Positions 7,143-16,221 of a stretch of 33,022 nt of DNA are shown here, one piece after another; within the stretch, counting starts at the first letter, position 1; each line of letters begins with the position of its first letter. The notes below the pieces were generated by a model. It was not told the DNA's origin. It did not search any database and worked only from the letters and a program-made list of their open reading frames with translations. The stretch covers positions 1-33,022 of the forward strand of contig JAPLMA010000035.1 of the NCBI GenBank assembly GCA_026387255.1, read 5' to 3'. Source of the DNA: Candidatus Omnitrophota bacterium. GTDB lineage: Bacteria; Omnitrophota; Gorgyraeia; Gygaellales; Profunditerraquicolaceae. The position numbers and the translations under genes were made by a program.

Positions 7143-10100
7143 CTAAAATTAAAAAAACGTTTCCGCAGTTCCTCCAGAATGAATATTAACGACATAAATA
7201 GAAACAATATACACCAGTCACTTAAACCCAAACCCGTAGTATTGAATATCTTCTGAAAAAACGGCACATAAATCAAGATACAGGTAAAAACAAACGAAAT
7301 AGCAATACTCCAAAAAATACGCATATTGCTGAAGAACCCGATCCTAAATGTTGAATATTTTTCGCTACGGCAATTAAAAACATTAGCGATCTGCATCACT
7401 ATAATACCAACAAAAAGAACGGTTATTGCCTTCAAATGAAGCGGATTAGTAAAAGTAGTATCATTTGGCTCAAGCTGCATTCCAGGTTTCCATCCTCCTT
7501 GAAAAAGTATAAAATAATACGCACCTAAAGTTGCTGAGGCGCTAAGCAATCCCAAAATAATATAACCTCTGAAAAGCACTATTTTATCGATGACCCCCTT
7601 ATTCTTAGGTCTTGGCGGAAGCTGCATAATCCCCGGCTCGGGTTTTTCTGCACCTAATGCCAAGGCGGGAAAAATCTCTGTGCCCAGGTCGATAGCTAAA
7701 ATCTGTAATACGGTTATCGGCATAGGAATTTTTAATAAAACATAGAATATAAAAGGTATCCCCTCGGGCACAAGATGCGCAAATATATAGGTAATAAATT
7801 TCTTGATATTATCAAATACTGCGCGGCCCTCTTCAATGGCAGAAACGATACTGGCAAAGTTATCATCGAGCAAAACCATTTCGGCAGATTCTTTGGCTAC
7901 ATCAGTTCCACGTAACCCCATAGCCACGCCTATATCCGAACGCTTAAGAGCGGGTGCGTCATTAACACCATCTCCGGTAACTGCAACGATATTACCCAAT
8001 TCTTTAAAGGTATTCACTACTCTTAATTTATGCTCCGGGTTTGCCCTGGCAAAAATTATTTCTTTGTTGAGGATCTTTTCCTTTAATTGCTCATCCGTCA
8101 AATGAACCAAATCTGTGCCGGTTATGACCTCATAATTCTGCGAAGAGATAATCCCTACCTGCTTAGCAATAGATAAAGCGGTCACCTGATAATCGCCGGT
8201 AATCATGACTACGCGTATTCCCGCTTTTTTACAAACAGAGATTGCTTCTTTTACTTCCGGCCGGGGAGGATCATACATGCCTGTGGCTCCGATAAAAACT
8301 AAGTCTTTTTCAACGGACTGCGCCGTCGCTTCAGAGATATCCTTTGGGTCAATTTTACAAAACGCGAGACCCAAAACCCTTAAACCCTCTTCTGCGAATC
8401 CATCAATATAAGCGGATATTTCTAATCTCTTCTTTTCTGTTAAATCTACAGCATCGTTCCCAATCATAACCTTAACGGAAAGCTCCAGAATCTCTTTAGG
8501 AGACCCCTTAACAAACGTATAGGTATATCCGTCACTAAGGGTGTGGACAGAGCTCATTCTCTTACGAATTGATTCAAATGGAAAACGTTTAAGAACATGA
8601 TATTTCGGGCGCTCTTGGTCAGCGTCATAACCAGCTTTTTTCATCAAAGTCAATAATGCAGCTTCCGTAGGATCACCAATGACGCTCCAATACTTTGCTA
8701 TCTCTGTAGGAGGATTCAGCTTTGCGGTATTACATAATGCACAGGTATGCATCAACTGATCAAAAGCAACGGTTCTAATCTCATTTTTCAGAAGAGTGCT
8801 GTCCTTAAAAGTAAATTCTCCTACCGGTTCATATCCACTTCCGGACACCTCAATAACTTTATCATTAATCCAAATTTTTCGAACGCTCATTTGGTTAGTT
8901 GTCAGCGTACCGGTTTTATCCGTACAAATAACATTAGTACAACCCAAGGTTTCTACTGAAGAAAGTTTTTTTATCAGAGCTTTACGTTTTGCCATCCTCT
9001 GTACGGCCATAGCAAGGGCAAGAGTTAACGTAGGCATGAGACCTTGAGGAACATTAGCCGTAATAATACCTATAGCAAACATTCCTGAAGCAAAAACCGT
9101 CAATTTAGTAAAGAATAAACCCGCGAAAAAGAAAACAAAACCAATAACAACCGATATAAATGCAATCAATCTGCCTATACGGTTGACTTCTTTCTGTAGC
9201 GGACTAAGATCTTCTTTAACCGTCTGCGTCAAGTATGCAATTTTACCGATCTCCGTTCCCATACCAGTGGCAATAACCACCGCTTTTCCCATACCAGAGG
9301 CAACGCTGGTTCCCGCAAAAACCAGATTAGGCATTTCAAGCCAAAGAAAATCCTTTCCATCATGAAATTCTTCTGAAAATTTATACGATAGTTTGGATTC
9401 GCCGGAGAAGGCGCTATTGTTAAGGCGTAATTCATGAGCCTCAATTAGCCTGGCATCCGCAGGGACATTATCTCCTTCCTCCAACATAATGATATCACCC
9501 GGGACAATCTCGCTTGTCGAAACAAGTCTCTCCTCGCCTTCTCTTATCAAGCGCGCATTGGAAGGGATCAGTTTTGAGAGCGCCTCAATCGCCTTCTCCG
9601 CTTTAAACTCCTGCCAGAAACTAAATACCGCATTAATAAAAACTACAGCAATACATGCCCAACCAGCCTCCGGCATCTGTGCCCAAAAACAAAGAACGCT
9701 GCAAAACCACATCATAACCGCCAATAAATTGGTAAGATGGGATAAGAACCTTATAATTAACAGTGTTTTTTTGACGGCTTTTAATTTATTAGCTCCATAT
9801 ACCTCCAACCGTTTTTTCGCAGAAAATTCGGAGATCCCGTTATCGCTGCTTGCTAATTCAAGATAAATCTCCTCTTTACTTAAAGCAAGAAAACCATCTT
9901 TTTCAACCCCTCCGTGCTGTAATGTCCGATAAAGCTCCTCATTGGTTGAACAATTCAGAAGTTGCCGTATAAATACCTTGTTATCCAAAAGCACAGCTAG
10001 CTTAGATATAATCTTAAGATGCGTTTCACTTTCCACTAATGGAGTAAGAAAAAGCACGACCAAATGCACCGGTTTTTTATCAATAGAGGAAAAATCTATT

Positions 10101-10357
10101 CCCTGCTTTGAGATACCGATAAATATCAATCCGGCTTTTAGTTCGGCTACTCTAGCATGAGGAATAGCTATACCATCCCCCGTTCCGGTAGTTCCGAGTC
10201 TTTCCCTTTTCAGGAGACTTTCCAAAACGTGTTTTTTGTCTTTTATTTTCCGGCTTTTATAAAACTGATCAACGATCTCTCGAATCACACCTTCACTAGT
10301 ATGAGATTTCAAGTTTATATCCACCAGATCCTTATTTATCAAATCAGCGATTTTCAT
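7139..10357 (-). CDS. Na+/K+-ATPase-like (P2-type) cation ATPase with N-terminal PtsN-like PTS EIIA domain
   Basis: N-term MKIADLINKDLVDINLKSHTSEG...RERLGTTGTGDGIAIPHARV (EIIA-Ntr-like with His); ATPase motifs SGES, CTDKTGTLT, TGDGVNDAPALK, AIDLGTEIFPALALGAE. ORF track start (10414) lies in the terminator; ATG 10357 has AAGGAGAG RBS. Confidence 0.9.
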   Translation of the reverse strand: MKIADLINKDLVDINLKSHTSEGVIREIVDQFYKSRKIKDKKHVLESLLKRERLGTTGTGDGIAIPHARVAELKAGLIFIGISKQGIDFSSIDKKPVHLVVLFLTPLVESETHLKIISKLAVLLDNKVFIRQLLNCSTNEELYRTLQHGGVEKDGFLALSKEEIYLELASSDNGISEFSAKKRLEVYGANKLKAVKKTLLIIRFLSHLTNLLAVMMWFCSVLCFWAQMPEAGWACIAVVFINAVFSFWQEFKAEKAIEALSKLIPSNARLIREGEERLVSTSEIVPGDIIMLEEGDNVPADARLIEAHELRLNNSAFSGESKLSYKFSEEFHDGKDFLWLEMPNLVFAGTSVASGMGKAVVIATGMGTEIGKIAYLTQTVKEDLSPLQKEVNRIGRLIAFISVVIGFVFFFAGLFFTKLTVFASGMFAIGIITANVPQGLMPTLTLALAMAVQRMAKRKALIKKLSSVETLGCTNVICTDKTGTLTTNQMSVRKIWINDKVIEVSGSGYEPVGEFTFKDSTLLKNEIRTVAFDQLMHTCALCNTAKLNPPTEIAKYWSVIGDPTEAALLTLMKKAGYDADQERPKYHVLKRFPFESIRKRMSSVHTLSDGYTYTFVKGSPKEILELSVKVMIGNDAVDLTEKKRLEISAYIDGFAEEGLRVLGLAFCKIDPKDISEATAQSVEKDLVFIGATGMYDPPRPEVKEAISVCKKAGIRVVMITGDYQVTALSIAKQVGIISSQNYEVITGTDLVHLTDEQLKEKILNKEIIFARANPEHKLRVVNTFKELGNIVAVTGDGVNDAPALKRSDIGVAMGLRGTDVAKESAEMVLLDDNFASIVSAIEEGRAVFDNIKKFITYIFAHLVPEGIPFIFYVLLKIPMPITVLQILAIDLGTEIFPALALGAEKPEPGIMQLPPRPKNKGVIDKIVLFRGYIILGLLSASATLGAYYFILFQGGWKPGMQLEPNDTTFTNPLHLKAITVLFVGIIVMQIANVFNCRSEKYSTFRIGFFSNMRIFWSIAISFVFTCILIYVPFFQKIFNTTGLGLSDWCILFLFMSLIFILEELRKRFFNFS

Positions 10358-10395
10358 TTCTTGCTCTCCTTTTATATCAATGGCCTCATACAAAG

Positions 10396-10421
10396 AAAAA
10401 ACCAGAGGACGCATTCTCTGG
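10396..10421 (-). terminator. Intrinsic terminator downstream of the c-di-AMP riboswitch
   Basis: Minus strand CCAGAG-AATGCGTC-CTCTGG-TTTTTT. Confidence 0.85.
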
Positions 10422-10436
10422 TGTGTTCTCTCAAAA

Positions 10437-10601
10437 ATAGGCTTACGAGGTTAGCTGTCGGGCTAGGATTGAGTAATCCTAATCTAAAATCATCTAGATA
10501 TTCGCCCCAAGGTTATTTTAATTAACCTTCTCTTGGTTTCCCCGCTATCCCTTTAGGCCTGCATAAAAATCATTACATCCCTAAAGAGAGATTAAGCATA
10601 T
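10437..10601 (-). ncRNA. Cyclic di-AMP (ydaO/yuaA-type) riboswitch
   Basis: Minus strand: ATGCTTAATCTCT...ATAGCGGGGAAACCAAGAG...CTTGGGGCGAATAT...TCCTAGCCCGACAGCTAACCTCGTAAGCC; matches the conserved ydaO pieces (GCUUAAUCU, AGCGGGG, GGGGYGAA, GWCAGCUAACCUCGUAAGC). Confidence 0.92.
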
Positions 10602-10609
10602 AGAAAATA

Positions 10610-10637
10610 TTTATAACACAAAAAATAATATTGTCAA
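10610..10637 (-). promoter_or_regulatory. Sigma-70-like promoter of the riboswitch-ATPase unit
   Basis: Minus strand TTGACA (10632-10637)-N16-TATAAA (10610-10615). Confidence 0.7.
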
Positions 10638-10659
10638 GATTAGATAGTAATTAGGGGCG

Positions 10660-11382
10660 TTAATTCTTTCCTCTTATTTCCTTTGCCAGGATAATCGCTT
10701 CAGCGACTTCACGCATGGATTTACGCATATTCATACTTTGTTTTTGAATTAAACGGTACGCCTCTGAAGAATTAATATTTGCATCAAGCGAAAGTATATC
10801 CTTTGCCCGCTCAACCAGCTTACGCGTAGTCAAAGCCTCTTCGGCAGAACGCACCCGTAAATCCAACTCAGCATTTTCAATAGCAATCGCCGCTTGATTA
10901 GCTAAAGCCGTCAAAAGATCCAATTCATGCTTAGAGAATTTATGTTTCTTGGAAGTATAACAGTTAAGCACGCCGATTACCCTGCCCTTTACTGCCAAGG
11001 GTACACAAGCCAAGGAACATAATCCTTCTTTTCTGGCGATGTCCTGATTTAAGTAACACGGGTCGGCTTTTACATCCAAAATGCAGATCGCCTTATTATC
11101 TTTGGCCACTACACCGGCAATACCTTCTCCCAGTGGAATATTCGGCTTTTTATTATATGCCTCGGATATTGACTGTGTCGCCTTAACCACTAATTCTTTT
11201 TTATCCGGGTCCAACAGCATTAAAGAAGAAATTTTAGAATTCATAATCTCAGCAGTGACTTGAACCACCAGGCGCAATAACTCCTCAAGATACATTCCAG
11301 AGGTAATCAAATTAGCAACCTTGGAAATTGCCTCAATTTGCTTTACATAGACTCCAAAATTATCTTTCTTTTTAACAACCAT
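10660..11382 (-). CDS. GAF-ANTAR domain RNA-binding antiterminator-type regulator
   Basis: 240 aa; GAF domain (SSLMLLDPDKKELVV...GVLNCYTSKKHKFSKHELDLLTALANQAAIAIENAEL) then ANTAR domain (EALTTRKLVERAKDILSLDANINSSEAYRLIQKQSMNMRKSMREVAEAIILAKE). Confidence 0.9.
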   Translation of the reverse strand: MVVKKKDNFGVYVKQIEAISKVANLITSGMYLEELLRLVVQVTAEIMNSKISSLMLLDPDKKELVVKATQSISEAYNKKPNIPLGEGIAGVVAKDNKAICILDVKADPCYLNQDIARKEGLCSLACVPLAVKGRVIGVLNCYTSKKHKFSKHELDLLTALANQAAIAIENAELDLRVRSAEEALTTRKLVERAKDILSLDANINSSEAYRLIQKQSMNMRKSMREVAEAIILAKEIRGKN

Positions 11383-12533
11383 TATCTTTTCTTTTCTAAA
11401 AACCTTTTTAACCTGGTTAAAGCTTCTTTTAAATTATCCAGGCTGGAGGCATAAGAGATCCTAATATATCCTTCTCCACTTAACCCAAAAGCTGTGCCCG
11501 GGACAACCGCAACTTTCTCTTCTTCCAGTAGTTTACGCGAAAAGTCCATTGAAGATAAACCCGTGTTCTTTATCGAAGGAAAAAGATAAAAAGCTCCCTG
11601 TGGCTTTAAACATTTTAAACCTAAGCGATTCAATTCCGCAACCATAAATTCACGCCGACGATTATATTCGCGCTTCATCTGTTCTACAGATTTTTTTGCG
11701 CTGACCAAAGCTTCCGCCGCTGCCATTTGGCTAGTAATTGACACGCACATAATCGTATATTGATGAATTTTAGTCATCGCCGCAATAATCTCTTTGGGCC
11801 CACAAGCAAAACCCACCCGCCAGCCGGTCATCGCATATGCCTTAGAAAATCCGTTAAAATACACTGTATTCTCCTTGGCTTTCGGTAAAGTTGGAAAAGC
11901 CACATGCTCAAAATCATAAGTCAAATCAGCGTAAACTTCATCGCTAATACAAAGCACTTTATGCTTAAGCAAAACTTTATTTATATCGACCAACTCCTTA
12001 CGCCGGTAAGAAACACCAGTGGGGTTAGTGGGATAATTTAAAATAACCGCTTTGGTCTTCTGATCAATATGCTTTTCTAAAAGTTTAGGGGTGATTTTAA
12101 AACCATCGCGGGATGTATCGATATAAACCGGTATACCACCTGCCAACTCTGTGACCGGTCCGTATGAAACATAGCTGGGTACTGGAATTAATATCTTATC
12201 CCCGGGATTAATAATTGCTCGCAAAACAAGATCCAGTCCTTCACTAACTCCTACCGTAATTAATGTTTCTTCATCCGGGCAATACTCAAGGTTATATTTA
12301 TCTTTTAGATAGCGATGAATACTTAGGCGCAATTTATAGAGCCCTTTATTCGAAGTATAACTGGTAAACCCCTGCTCTAAAGAATAAATCCCTGCCTCAC
12401 GAATCTGCCAGGGAGTGACGAAATCCGGCTCTCCAACTCCTAATGATATAACCTCCTTCATCCCCAGCACCAGATCGAAAAACGCCCGAATTCCGGAAGG
12501 CTGCATTTTTTCTACAACTTTTGATATTTTCAC
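11382..12533 (-). CDS. Class I/II pyridoxal-phosphate aminotransferase
   Basis: 383 aa; SLGVGEPDFVTPW, NYPTNPTG, FSKAYAMTGWRVGF; overlaps start of GAF-ANTAR gene. Confidence 0.92.
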   Translation of the reverse strand: MKISKVVEKMQPSGIRAFFDLVLGMKEVISLGVGEPDFVTPWQIREAGIYSLEQGFTSYTSNKGLYKLRLSIHRYLKDKYNLEYCPDEETLITVGVSEGLDLVLRAIINPGDKILIPVPSYVSYGPVTELAGGIPVYIDTSRDGFKITPKLLEKHIDQKTKAVILNYPTNPTGVSYRRKELVDINKVLLKHKVLCISDEVYADLTYDFEHVAFPTLPKAKENTVYFNGFSKAYAMTGWRVGFACGPKEIIAAMTKIHQYTIMCVSITSQMAAAEALVSAKKSVEQMKREYNRRREFMVAELNRLGLKCLKPQGAFYLFPSIKNTGLSSMDFSRKLLEEEKVAVVPGTAFGLSGEGYIRISYASSLDNLKEALTRLKRFLEKKR

Positions 12534-12543
12534 TTATCTATCC

Positions 12544-13029
12544 TTAATAAGAAATAGCTATCCTTTTATTCTCTGACTTTTGTTTCAAGATTACTCCATC
12601 TTCTTTATATTTTTTCAGTAAAAAGTGCGTAGCGGTTCCGCGCACATTTTCTAAGCAAGAAAGCTTCTCTGCCACAAAATTTGAAACTGTATGCAAATTC
12701 TTGCCCTCTACCACTACTAACAAATCATATGTCCCGCTAATTAAATAACAGCTGGTGACTTCAGGAAATGAATAGATGCGCTGGGCAATCTTCTCAAAAC
12801 CCAGATCCTTCTGCGGAACAATATTTACCTCAATTAATGCCCGCACTTCAGATTCAGTATCTTTAATCAAATCCTTATTGATGACCGCTTTATATTTTAA
12901 AATTGCTCCCTCTTTTTCGTACTGCTTAATCGCCTTCTTTACTGCATCCGGTTTTTTATGAATCATCTTAGCAATATCTTCTACGCTAGCCCGGCCATCT
13001 TTTTCTAATATCTCTAATATCTCGTCCAT
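12544..13029 (-). CDS. Lrp/AsnC family transcriptional regulator
   Basis: 161 aa, N-terminal wHTH and C-terminal ligand-binding (RAM-like) VTSCYLISGTYDLLVVVEG. Confidence 0.9.
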   Translation of the reverse strand: MDEILEILEKDGRASVEDIAKMIHKKPDAVKKAIKQYEKEGAILKYKAVINKDLIKDTESEVRALIEVNIVPQKDLGFEKIAQRIYSFPEVTSCYLISGTYDLLVVVEGKNLHTVSNFVAEKLSCLENVRGTATHFLLKKYKEDGVILKQKSENKRIAISY

Positions 13030-13046
13030 TTTTCTTTTCTCCCCTC

Positions 13047-13766
13047 TTAGTAAATGTGACAGATCTCTGCGCCTTTTCTTTTATGCTCTGAATTTTTATA
13101 CATTCTGATTACTTTATTAACTTTATTACTGCCGGCAACCTGTTTTTTATGGTTGCAGAATCTATCTAAAATATCATCCAATTCATTGTAAGTTATGCCC
13201 ATCTCCCCTTCATCGGTCTGTCCATGCCAAAGCCCGGCCGTAGGCGGCTTAGTAATAATCTCCTGTGGTATTTTTAACTCTCGAGCGAGCCGGCGTACCT
13301 GACGTTTAAATAAATCCGCAATCGGTAATATATCCACTCCGCCATCACCATATTTAGTAAAATATCCAACCAGCAGTTCAGATTTATTTCCGGTACCGCA
13401 AACCAAATAGTTTAGTTTATTGGCAAAATAATAAAGCGTGCTCATGCGCAGGCGCGGTTTAAGATTTCCCCGCGCCAGGCTGATTGCCCCGGGTAAAACT
13501 TTTAGGAAATTATTATAAACTGCGGATAAATCCACAAGCTTGGATTTAAGCCCTAACTTATGCGTAACTAATTTTGCATCTTTTAAATCCTGCGGATGGC
13601 TATTGCAAGGCAAAAAAAGAACGAGTAAATTATTTCTACCCACCGCTGCTTTAGCTAATGCCGCGACTACAGCAGAGTCTATGCCTCCGGAAAGTCCCAA
13701 AACAATACCTTTGGCCCCGGAATCCTTAACTTTTTGTTTAATCCATGAAACAATCTTAATACGCAT
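13047..13766 (-). CDS. nadE: NAD synthetase, ammonia-dependent type (no glutaminase domain)
   Basis: GIVLGLSGGIDSAVVAALA, GTGNKSELLVGYFTKYGDGGVDILPI, KPPTAGLWHGQTDEGEMGITY. Confidence 0.93.
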   Translation of the reverse strand: MRIKIVSWIKQKVKDSGAKGIVLGLSGGIDSAVVAALAKAAVGRNNLLVLFLPCNSHPQDLKDAKLVTHKLGLKSKLVDLSAVYNNFLKVLPGAISLARGNLKPRLRMSTLYYFANKLNYLVCGTGNKSELLVGYFTKYGDGGVDILPIADLFKRQVRRLARELKIPQEIITKPPTAGLWHGQTDEGEMGITYNELDDILDRFCNHKKQVAGSNKVNKVIRMYKNSEHKRKGAEICHIY

Positions 13767-13867
13767 GATAAAAGCCTTGGAAAAACTATTTACTACTATT
13801 TAGATGGGTAATGATTGGATTATATACCAGTAAATAGGGGGGGTCAAGGATATTAAATTTACGGAAA

Positions 13868-14545
13868 TTAAAACGAAAGCTTTAATTTAGTACCTAAAAC
13901 ATTGATATCCGTCCATTTACCGGAATTTTTTGTATCCTGCAACATATAATAAATCTCACCCTTTAAATTTTTGGTGATTGTCATACCTAAACCAACAGAA
14001 AATCTATTCGTGTTTAACCTTTGGCTATCATCAAAAAGGATAAAAATTTCATCCGACAGATACGGCTGAATTTCAAGCTTTGTAAACTTCCAAGGCGCCT
14101 TTACGGTAAATTTATTACGATATCTCCAGGTATCATCCTTATAATCAAAATGATTATACTCCAGGCGAGAACGGTCATCAAATTTAAATCCCGCGATATC
14201 CCATAATAAAGTAGCAGCAACATAAGGTTCATTTTCTACTAAAAATTTATCCCCGGACTTGGAAAGAACATACCGGTATCCTCCACCAACATTCAAATAT
14301 TTCTGTAAGTTGTAGAAAAAACCTACATCGTAATGTTGATAGTAGAATTCTTTAGCACTACCACCCCAACGAAATTCCTGCTCGAGAACTACTTTTGAAT
14401 CTTCGCCTATTTTCAATTCTTCCGATTCTGTATTCCAAACCTGAAAATCTCCGTCATCATAAGCATAAAGCTTAAATATTGGAAGTAAGCTTAATATGCC
14501 AATAATTATGCTTAATTTTAATATTTCTAACTTCTTTATTAACAT
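13868..14545 (-). CDS. DUF2490-like outer-membrane beta-barrel protein
   Basis: 225 aa; signal peptide, FQVWNTESEELKIGEDSKVVLEQEFRWG, terminal KLSF. Confidence 0.65.
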   Translation of the reverse strand: MLIKKLEILKLSIIIGILSLLPIFKLYAYDDGDFQVWNTESEELKIGEDSKVVLEQEFRWGGSAKEFYYQHYDVGFFYNLQKYLNVGGGYRYVLSKSGDKFLVENEPYVAATLLWDIAGFKFDDRSRLEYNHFDYKDDTWRYRNKFTVKAPWKFTKLEIQPYLSDEIFILFDDSQRLNTNRFSVGLGMTITKNLKGEIYYMLQDTKNSGKWTDINVLGTKLKLSF

Positions 14546-14555
14546 CTTCTTTTCT

Positions 14556-15224
14556 TTATTTAGACTTAATCGCTAAAACCTTAATAAAATCAGCGCAGTC
14601 TTCGATTTTATCAGTTACTCCCTCTAAATATTCTGCCAACTGATAAGTTAATAGCAGGCTAACCGAATCAAGTTTAGCGTGAATAATCGACCCGATCATT
14701 GACTTTTTCTGATCATCAGCTTCATGTTCTAAGAGATCAATCTGCCCACTCAGCGCTATAGCGTTTTTTAACTCATTCTTAGTAAGAGCAACTATGGCTT
14801 CCTGTAATTTAGAGATAGAATTTACAATCAAATCCGTGCCTAAAGAGATATCTTTTAGCACATTCTCCGGAAGTTTGTTCTCAATAAAACCTAATAATCT
14901 AGCGGCGCCATTAGTCCAATCTGCTATCTTATCCAGAGTTTTAACAAAATGCATCAGATCCTCTCTATCCGGAGGAAGCAGCATCCCCTCAGAAAGCTCA
15001 TTAATCATTTTAGAACGTAAAATATCCGCCTGATGCTCACTCTGCCTGACATTTTCAATTGCCTGCTCTTTGGCTTGGACATCATTCTGAATAAAAGCCT
15101 TAACCGCGGCAGAAAAATATGCCACCGTCTTATAAGTTTCCTCGACATGCTTTTTAGAATCCAGTAAAATCGATTGCTCTTCCGCCATACCTAACCAACC
15201 TAAAATATTTCTTGTCTCTCTCAT
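14556..15224 (-). CDS. DUF47 (PhoU-like) family protein
   Basis: 222 aa helical; GMLLPPDREDLMHFVKTLDKIADWTNGAARLL; next to PiT transporter. Confidence 0.88.
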   Translation of the reverse strand: MRETRNILGWLGMAEEQSILLDSKKHVEETYKTVAYFSAAVKAFIQNDVQAKEQAIENVRQSEHQADILRSKMINELSEGMLLPPDREDLMHFVKTLDKIADWTNGAARLLGFIENKLPENVLKDISLGTDLIVNSISKLQEAIVALTKNELKNAIALSGQIDLLEHEADDQKKSMIGSIIHAKLDSVSLLLTYQLAEYLEGVTDKIEDCADFIKVLAIKSK

Positions 15225-15237
15225 TATTTCCCCCTGG

Positions 15238-16221
15238 TTAAAGTTTTACAAATAATTTAATTACCCATAAAGCTATATAACTAATAATCCCGGAAATAAA
15301 AGGTGTCGCCAACCAACAAAGAATCATATCTTTCATAATGCGAAAATTTAAAACTCTGATTCCGCGCACCATGCCTACCCCGACAATCGCCCCCACAATT
15401 GAATGGCTGGTCGAAACCGGTATACCAAATAAAGTATAAACATGCACATTCACTGCGCTGGCTAATTGTGCCGAGAGCGCCATACTCGGCAAAAGACGGG
15501 TGATCTCTGAGCCGATAGTCTCAATAACTTTATAACCCCAGGTCATAATTCCTAAGACTATGGCTAAACCGCCGAATATCACACTCATCTTAGCTGTCAT
15601 TACGCCTGTTCCCGAGATAACTCCCACGGCGTTAGCGACATCATTTGCTCCCCAGGTAAAAGCAACATAGCAACCACTTAATATAATCAATAATGTAATA
15701 ACCGGCTTTAAATATTTACGCGGAATAATTCTGTACAATGAATTTTGTAGCAGCCTAAAAAATAAGTAACCTAATATTGCTGCGCCCAGCGGAGTAAAAA
15801 TCCAACAAATAAAGATATCTTTAAGCACTAACCAATTTACCGGGGCTCCTACTGCCAGGCCCGCTCCGGCAACCGCACCGACAATTGAATGGCTGGTCGA
15901 AATAGGCATCTTCCAGTAAGTAGCTAAAATCACCCAGACACAAGCGGCAAAAGATGCGACTAAAGCCAAATATAAAGAAAGATTTTTATCTAGCTGGTCC
16001 AAAGGCACAATACCTTTACCGATAGTTTTGGTTACATGCGCGCCCTGCAAATACGCTCCTAAGAAACCGAAAACTACAATCAGAATAATTGCCTGACGCA
16101 AAGTTAAAACCTTAGAGCCTACCGCCGTACCTAAAGAATTAGCTGCGTCATTTGCTCCGATTGACCAACCGACGGCTGCCCCCATTAACAAAACCAAACT
16201 TACTAAAAGATAAAAATTCAT
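15238..16221 (-). CDS. PiT family inorganic phosphate transporter
   Basis: 327 aa; GANDAANSLGTAVGS and TWGANDVANAVG repeats, MPISTSHSIVGAVAGAG and IPVSTSHSIVGAIVGVG. Confidence 0.93.
   Translation of the reverse strand: MNFYLLVSLVLLMGAAVGWSIGANDAANSLGTAVGSKVLTLRQAIILIVVFGFLGAYLQGAHVTKTIGKGIVPLDQLDKNLSLYLALVASFAACVWVILATYWKMPISTSHSIVGAVAGAGLAVGAPVNWLVLKDIFICWIFTPLGAAILGYLFFRLLQNSLYRIIPRKYLKPVITLLIILSGCYVAFTWGANDVANAVGVISGTGVMTAKMSVIFGGLAIVLGIMTWGYKVIETIGSEITRLLPSMALSAQLASAVNVHVYTLFGIPVSTSHSIVGAIVGVGMVRGIRVLNFRIMKDMILCWLATPFISGIISYIALWVIKLFVKL

Noticed and set aside
10358-10414. First 19 residues (MRPLVFSLYEAIDIKGEQE) of the track P-type ATPase ORF
   Set aside because: They overlap the riboswitch terminator; ATG 10357 has a good RBS and begins the EIIA domain.
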